DNA from: Pseudocercospora fijiensis CIRAD86
Taxonomy: Eukaryota > Ascomycota > Dothideomycetes > Mycosphaerellales > Mycosphaerellaceae
Reading direction: 5' to 3'
Assembly: GCF_000340215.1 (NCBI RefSeq)
Contig: NW_006921532.1
Location: 11,757,501-11,821,500 of the forward strand
Length of the DNA stretch: 64,000 nt
Position 1 is the stretch's first letter, and the number at the start of each line of letters is the position of its first letter. Of this stretch, positions 59,035 through 64,000 are shown piece by piece. The notes beneath the pieces were generated by a model. That model was given only the letters and a program-made list of their open reading frames with translations, was not told where the DNA came from and searched no databases. The position numbers were made by a program, and so were the translations under genes.

Positions 59035-59188
59035 CCTACGATTTATTATAAAACTTTAGGTACGTACCTATTCTTACGAGATTTAGGTACGTACCTAAAG
59101 TTTTATTATTTCCGATTATTATAATCTTTAGGTATATATCTAAAGTTCCTTCCTACTAACGAAACTTTTACTAACTTCTTATATATAG
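59035..59188 (+). other. Putative intron 2 of SNF2-3 with HP-T element
   Basis: Donor GTAAGTTTTC, branch TTACTAAC, acceptor TATATAG, 154 bp. The double palindrome at 59,052-59,102 has arms AACTTTAGGTACGTACCTA and TTTAGGTACGTACCTAAAG; an extra half unit lies near 59,130. Confidence 0.75.
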
Positions 59189-60608
59189 ATAAGGTCCGTA
59201 CCCGTATAAGCGTCGTAATAAATATAGCTACTACGAAGTACCTAGAAGCCTATCGCGACTAGTTTCCCCCTAACTAAGCGCTTAAGAAGCGAGATATTAT
59301 CGAGAAGATATAAGCGAGCGACGAGGCATTTAATCGTAAAGTATCTATACGCTTAGCTATATCGACTCTTAGTCTACGCTCTAAGTACCGCCTACCGATT
59401 ATCGTCTACCTACCGAATAGTCTTACGGCTTAGCTTACTAATACCGGTATATACTTCTACGATCTAGATAGTAACCGTTCTAAGTATATTTATATATATA
59501 CGTTCTATTTACTCGGTATTAAGAAGAATTAGCGAGATAATTAGTTTACCGAGTCTATATCTATCCCTACAAACCTCGAGGCTCTAAAGAGTTAGTTAGC
59601 CTCTTAGAGCGGCGATAATAAACAAACATCGCGAAATCTAGTACTTACTACTTACTAAGTACTATCTAGATAGATCCTCGAGGTTAGATAGACCGTTAGG
59701 GTCTCTAAGAAGCGTACTATAGCTTATAACGAAGATAATAAGGACGCCGACGACTAAGTAGGCGATATCTTAGACGACGAGGATAGAGGTACTACGCTTA
59801 CCGACCTCTAGTAGGCAGAGCTTATAATATTAAACGTCCTACTTATCCTAAAAGACTCGTTCTCTCTTATCGCGGCCGACGAGGGTTATACGGTAGGCAA
59901 TCCTAAGGCAAACTAGACTAACGTACTATATAAGTTACATCCGTAGAATAGTATAGCTATTATCTCGGATACGGTTATTCGTAACTATATATATAATATA
60001 GCATCGATTGTCCGCTTTAGTTAGCGCTAAGTTAAGAACCTCCTAGATTTAGGTTCTAGTATTAAGAAGAATAGCCTAGACGTCGAGGAATATAGATATC
60101 TATCTTATAAGTTCGAGACACTCTACGACCGTAACTAGAGTAAGATTCTAGATACTCTATATAGGCTTATAGGCTACCCGAATCTCCTACTTAACCGGTA
60201 CTACTTAGCCGCGCTCTATTCTAAAGCGATCTATAAGGCGATAGGTAGTACGGCTAATATCGGCTTCGTAATACTACTACTTCTAAGTCTAGTCTAAATC
60301 TGCTATATTAAGGGCTAAACACTTATAGCGAATAGCGTCGACTATCGTATCGGCGCCGATATCCTACCTATATACTTCTATAATATCGAGATTCGTATAG
60401 ACGATACTAGCTATACGATCTATAATATAGCCTATAGGTAGTTTACTAATATAGTAGAAACTAAGCGTCTTTATACTATAAACGAAGACGATAAGACCGG
60501 TTACGCTACTAGCCTACGCCGTTAGCTTATACTAACCTCTAACAACCCTATTAGCTTAGTTATACTAAGACGCCGCTTAGATATAAGTACTAAGCTTATT
60601 AACTTACT

Positions 60609-60708
60609 ATAAGTTTTCTAAAACTTTAGATATATACCTTTTTTAGCTACGGTTTAGGTATATACCTAAAGTTTCTATAATTTAGATATTGCTAACCTTT
60701 TATTATAG
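60609..60708 (+). other. Putative intron 3 of SNF2-3 with HP-T element
   Basis: Donor CT|ATAAGTTTTC (former GTAAGT), branch TTGCTAAC, acceptor TTATTATAG, 100 bp. The 52-bp double palindrome is at 60,622-60,673, so the intron is little more than the element plus splice signals. Confidence 0.78.
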
Positions 60709-61820
60709 GACTAATAGCTCTATCGACCCTTTTACGTATATTTATATATCGCTTAAGGGTAACCTCTAGACGCTACCGCCCTCCGATCGATTTAGCTACC
60801 TTAACTTCCTCTACCGCCTATCGCCGAAGTATTATACCTTCCTAGAGATCTTCCGTAACGTCGTACTTATCTAGTTACTAAAACTCGTAGTCTAGGCCTA
60901 CGAACCTATCTCTCTCTTAATTATCGAGGCTATATATAGCCTACTCTAGATCGAATATATTATAATCCGCGCTAGTATTAGTAATCGTAGCCGCGTCTTA
61001 GCCGAGCGCGCTTTTCTAAACGACCCTAACGTTCGCGTTATAATTATATCGTCGCGTATAGGCGCCGAGTCCGCTAACTACTAGAAGGTAGCTTACTATA
61101 TAGTTATACTCGACGCCGTCTCGTTCCGTATTAAGCTTTAAGCTAGCGGTCGACTTTACTATATAGGCTAAGAATACCTAGTAACGGTCTATATCTTAAA
61201 TATTAACGAAACTATCGATTAGGCCTTATAGTATAAATACGAAGTACGGTTCCTTAAGTAGATTCGCTCTACCTATACCCTTAGCCTAGAAGATATAGAG
61301 GTTATTATACGAGACTATCTATTCTAAAACAATAATACTAAATAGCGCGAGAACGACGCCGCGGAGGCGCTAACTAGTCTCGTTCGAGAGTCTATTAAGA
61401 CGCGTATCTATACGGTTATAGCCGACGCCCTACTACGTACTATATATAGCGTACGCTCCCCTTATACTAACGTCTCTTAGTACGATATTAAGGATCCTAT
61501 AGCGAAGAACCTATTACCTAACGAGACGCTATACCGTTTAGTATATAGTAGCGCGGTTACCTATAAGGTTATCGAATAGGTCTAAGAAAAGAGTAACCTA
61601 GATAACTACCCTAATCTCGTTAACGAGGACCTAGACCCCGCCGAAGTAGATAAGCTTAACGTTAAGCTAGTCGCTAAGTACGTCGAGGACTACTAGTACC
61701 TCTAGCGTAAGACTAGGCCCTTAGTTATCGACTAAGATAAGGTTAATAGACTCGTATAGTATTACGCCGACTAGCTTATATATATAGATACCGCAAAGCT
61801 AGCGTACTTAAGTAGAACCG

Positions 61821-61929
61821 GTATATTCTACTATTAAAACTTTAGGCGTATACCTATTATTATACTCTTTAGATATATACCTAAAGTTTCTTTTAAATGT
61901 TTCTAAGTTAATACTAATAATAATTATAG
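61821..61929 (+). other. Putative intron 4 of SNF2-3 with HP-T element
   Basis: Donor GTATATTC, branch AATACTAAT, acceptor AATTATAG, 109 bp. The double palindrome at 61,838-61,888 has arms AACTTTAGGCGTATACCTA and TTTAGATATATACCTAAAG. Confidence 0.75.
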
Positions 61930-62924
61930 ATATCGTATCCTAGTTCTACCGCTAGGTCGACTCGCTATCCGACTATATCCTTAATAGCCTTACCTACGTA
62001 GTAGAGTAGGATAGTATAGTAGTCCCTCTATAGCTTCGATAAGAGAGACCTCCGTTCTCCCTAATATAGACTATCCCTTCTATAGAAGATAACGAAGAGT
62101 AGCCGCCCTAGAAGCCTAACCTATTATCCCTCGGCGAGGAGGTTAAGAATAGTATTATTAATAGTAAGTAGAACGAATTAGTTACCGTAGTAAACTAGAA
62201 ACTAAACGCTATAAAGGCGACCGACCTAGCCCGCGCTAAGGTTCGAAAGAGTCTACGCGAGCTTTAGAGCCTTATTAGAGAGTAGAAGGACTACGAGGAT
62301 TAACTAATAGTATTTAAGGAGCGCTAAGCGGAGAAGGTAGCCGTAGCGTAGAAGAAAGCTTATATATTACTACCGCCGCTAGATAGTCCTCTACTATCTC
62401 TATCGCTACCTCTACCTCCCCTATCCCTAGATATAGTAAACGGCGATTTACTACTTCCTCTACCTCTAAGCCCGCGGCTAGCTACGGTTAACGATAATCT
62501 ACTACGTAATCCTTCGCTATCTCTAAGTATTAACGATAATCTACTACGTAATCCTTCGCCGTCTTTAAGTAATAGCGAACTTACTAATCGCTTAGATATA
62601 CTACCTACTCCTCTACCTACTCCCTTATCTAGACCCCTAGAGCCGACCGCTTAGAAGATCGCTACTACTATCTCGAATACTAAAGGTCTACGTAATAAGT
62701 TTATTATTATAAACCTACCTAGTTCGCTACCTATACCTAATAGTACCCGGGCGGCTAGCGAGATAGCGTTTATAGCTAGATTCGATCGGTTAAGTATATA
62801 GGAGCGAGTTCGGGTATACGATTACCTATAGGATCTATCGGGCGGTAGTTACTAGAAGTAAGGCAAGAACCTATTTAATAAGTAGTAGAGCATTCGGTAA
62901 TATAGTTGTCGGTAATATAGTTAA

Positions 62925-63225
62925 AGCTAGTTCGTAGTAGTAGATGTCTCTCCTCTCCTATATTATATATATATATATCTACTAGTTAGTAGCTTAGGGC
63001 GGAAATGCGTCTATAGTAATAAAAGTTTAGGTATATACCTAAAGTCTCTTCCTATACTAACGTAGTATTAAAGTATCTATCTTAAAAAATATATATATTA
63101 TCTATATTAGCGAAAGTTTAGGTATATACTAAAAGTTTCTCCCTCTACTAATATAGTATTAAGGTATCTAATATATATATATAATAGCTAGTTAGTTAAA
63201 AATTGTCTATAGCTATACGCGAATA
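62925..63225. other. AT-rich tail with two short HP-T palindromes
   Basis: No gene. Half-size palindromes lie at about 63,023-63,048 (AGTTTAGGTATATACCTAAA) and 63,115-63,138, each followed by a similar CTAACGTAGTATTAAAGTATC or CTAATATAGTATTAAGGTATC sequence, so this is a short direct duplication of about 90 bp. Runs of TA are frequent. Confidence 0.5.
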
Positions 63226-63475
63226 CGTTTAGTATATAGCTCGCGTTTAAGATATAGCTCGCTATCGCTTACGAGACGTCGCGTTTAAGATATAGCGAGA
63301 TATCGCGTTTAAGATATAGCTCGCTATCGCCTTCGAGATATTACGTTCGAGATATCCGCTATCGCCTATAAGACGTTATATTCGAGATTTCTACTCTTAC
63401 CTACGAGACGTCGTATTCGAGATATCGTATCTAAGATATCGTATTCGAAATATCGTATTCGAGATATCGCTTACT
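63226..63475. repeat. Degenerate short tandem repeats
   Basis: Imperfect repeats of TCGCGTTTAAGATATAGCTC and, further right, TCGTATTCGAGATA (about 14 bp). They occupy the place that the hexamer array holds before the first SatA block. Confidence 0.7.
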
Positions 63476-64000
63476 ACTATAGGGCACTTTAGGGTTAGAA
63501 TTAGGCGTATAGCGGGCGTATAGTAGGGCGCCGGCGTCGGGCTAATTAGCTATAACTAGCGATACGGTAAGGGCCGCGGGCTAATTAGCTATAACTAGCG
63601 ATAGGAACGCTCGCTATCGCGCGCGACGTCGACGAGCCCTATTTACTATTTATCGCCTCCCTTATAGAACTATTCTCTATTTATTCGATATTATAATATC
63701 GAAGGTATAAAAGAATATATTCTCGCGCCTACTCGTAGGCCGCCTACGTATATTGCGAGCTAAATAAGAAGGCGGTCGTATTCTTAGTCGTATCTCGACT
63801 ACGCCCGTATCGGGCTAATTAGCTATAACTAGCGATACGGTAAGGGCTGCGGGCTAATTAGCTATAACTAGCGATAGGAACGCTCGCCCTCGCGCGCGAC
63901 GTCGACGAGCTCTATTTACTATTTATCGCCTCTCTTATAGAACTATTCTCTATTTATTCGATATTATAATATCGAAGGTATAAAAGAATATATTCTCGCG
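63476..64000. repeat. 273-bp satellite (SatA) with telomere-like leader, second block
   Basis: The leader CTATAGGGCACTTTAGGG, then TTAGAATTAGG, then GGGCGCCGGCGTC matches 45,957-46,020 apart from transitions. GGCTAATTAG starts at 63,540 and 63,813, again a 273-bp period. The block runs off the window at 64,000. Confidence 0.9.

Larger units (their letters stand above)
56709..62924 (+). pseudogene. SNF2-3: full SNF2-family helicase-like gene of element T
   Basis: Five exons, about 1,840 codons. Start predicted at ATA 56,709 (former ATG, MAMSSLLIPSARKRKLGT). After intron 1 comes an acidic region (SDSEDAQGLDD), then Walker A IIGNDVSLGKTI at 58,931-58,960 (would restore to GNDVGLGKT), LVLTTYQVL, AADEGYTVGN at 59,872-59,901 (a DEGH box) and AIISDTVIRNYIYNIAS (motif III region). 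VIIISSRIGAESAN near 61,040 is followed by motif VI QASGRLYYIGQEY at 61,139-61,177. The tail is Pro/Leu/Ser-rich and ends at a TAA near 62,922. Domain order fits SNF2 ATPases of the Rad5/Rad16-like kind; no RING was seen. It differs in sequence and hairpins from SNF2-1/2. Confidence 0.8.

Overview
The window looks like a repeat-rich, gene-poor compartment of a filamentous ascomycete (Pezizomycotina-type) genome. By eye CpA and TpG dinucleotides are scarce almost everywhere and TpA is abundant, while CpG, CpC and CpT survive. This is the signature of repeat-induced point mutation (RIP, CpA to TpA on either strand). CAA, CAG and TGG codons have become TAA and TAG, so nearly every gene is riddled with TAA/TAG stops and few long open frames remain. 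Reading through TAA/TAG as former Gln/Trp, and ATA as possible former Met, restores long coherent proteins. All the old genes are therefore annotated as pseudogenes, and most ends are approximate.

Layout. (1) 1-13,217: a partial copy of a multi-gene element, called T here. It holds the C-terminus of a giant unknown protein, a minus-strand unknown gene and a SNF2-type helicase gene. It is split by a complete Ty3/Gypsy chromovirus (3,739-11,474, 346-bp LTRs, TTAAG target duplication, 960-bp assembly gap) and truncated at a short telomere-like (TTAGGG) tract at 13,217. (2) 13.2-20.4 kb: an unknown gene, then a telomere-linked (TLH-like) RecQ helicase gene with a DUF3505-like zinc-finger N-terminus. 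(3) 20.8-25.1 kb: two minus-strand genes, one unknown and one resembling a FAR1/MULE transposase. (4) 25.8-44.8 kb: a plus-strand run, region C, of two unknown genes (A, B), two paralogous SNF2-type helicases and a further unknown gene (F). Four of these five genes follow copies of one conserved promoter/leader block. (5) 41.9-46.7 kb: tandem arrays (about 95-bp, 48-bp, hexamer and 273-bp units). (6) 46.7-47.9 kb: a ZNFX1/NFX1-type helicase fragment inside the 273-bp satellite. (7) 48.7-62.9 kb: a fuller copy of element T (giant protein with 14 x 30-bp repeats, minus-strand gene, full SNF2 helicase gene). (8) 63-64 kb: degenerate repeats and the 273-bp satellite again.

The most unusual structure is in the introns. 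Every intron I can place in the three SNF2-type helicase genes and gene B carries a short hairpin, in nearly every case built of two palindromes in inverted orientation around a spacer. Element T uses one sequence (about 52 bp, arms AACTTTAGGTA...). Region C uses a different one (about 65-85 bp, core TTTTGCCGGCTAGCAAAA). The two families occupy separate territories, also lie between genes, and the region C core recurs in two tandem satellites. This looks like two families of introner-like or intron-colonising miniature elements tied to helicase-bearing mobile elements. That reading is inference; the repeats and their intron positions are visible in the sequence.
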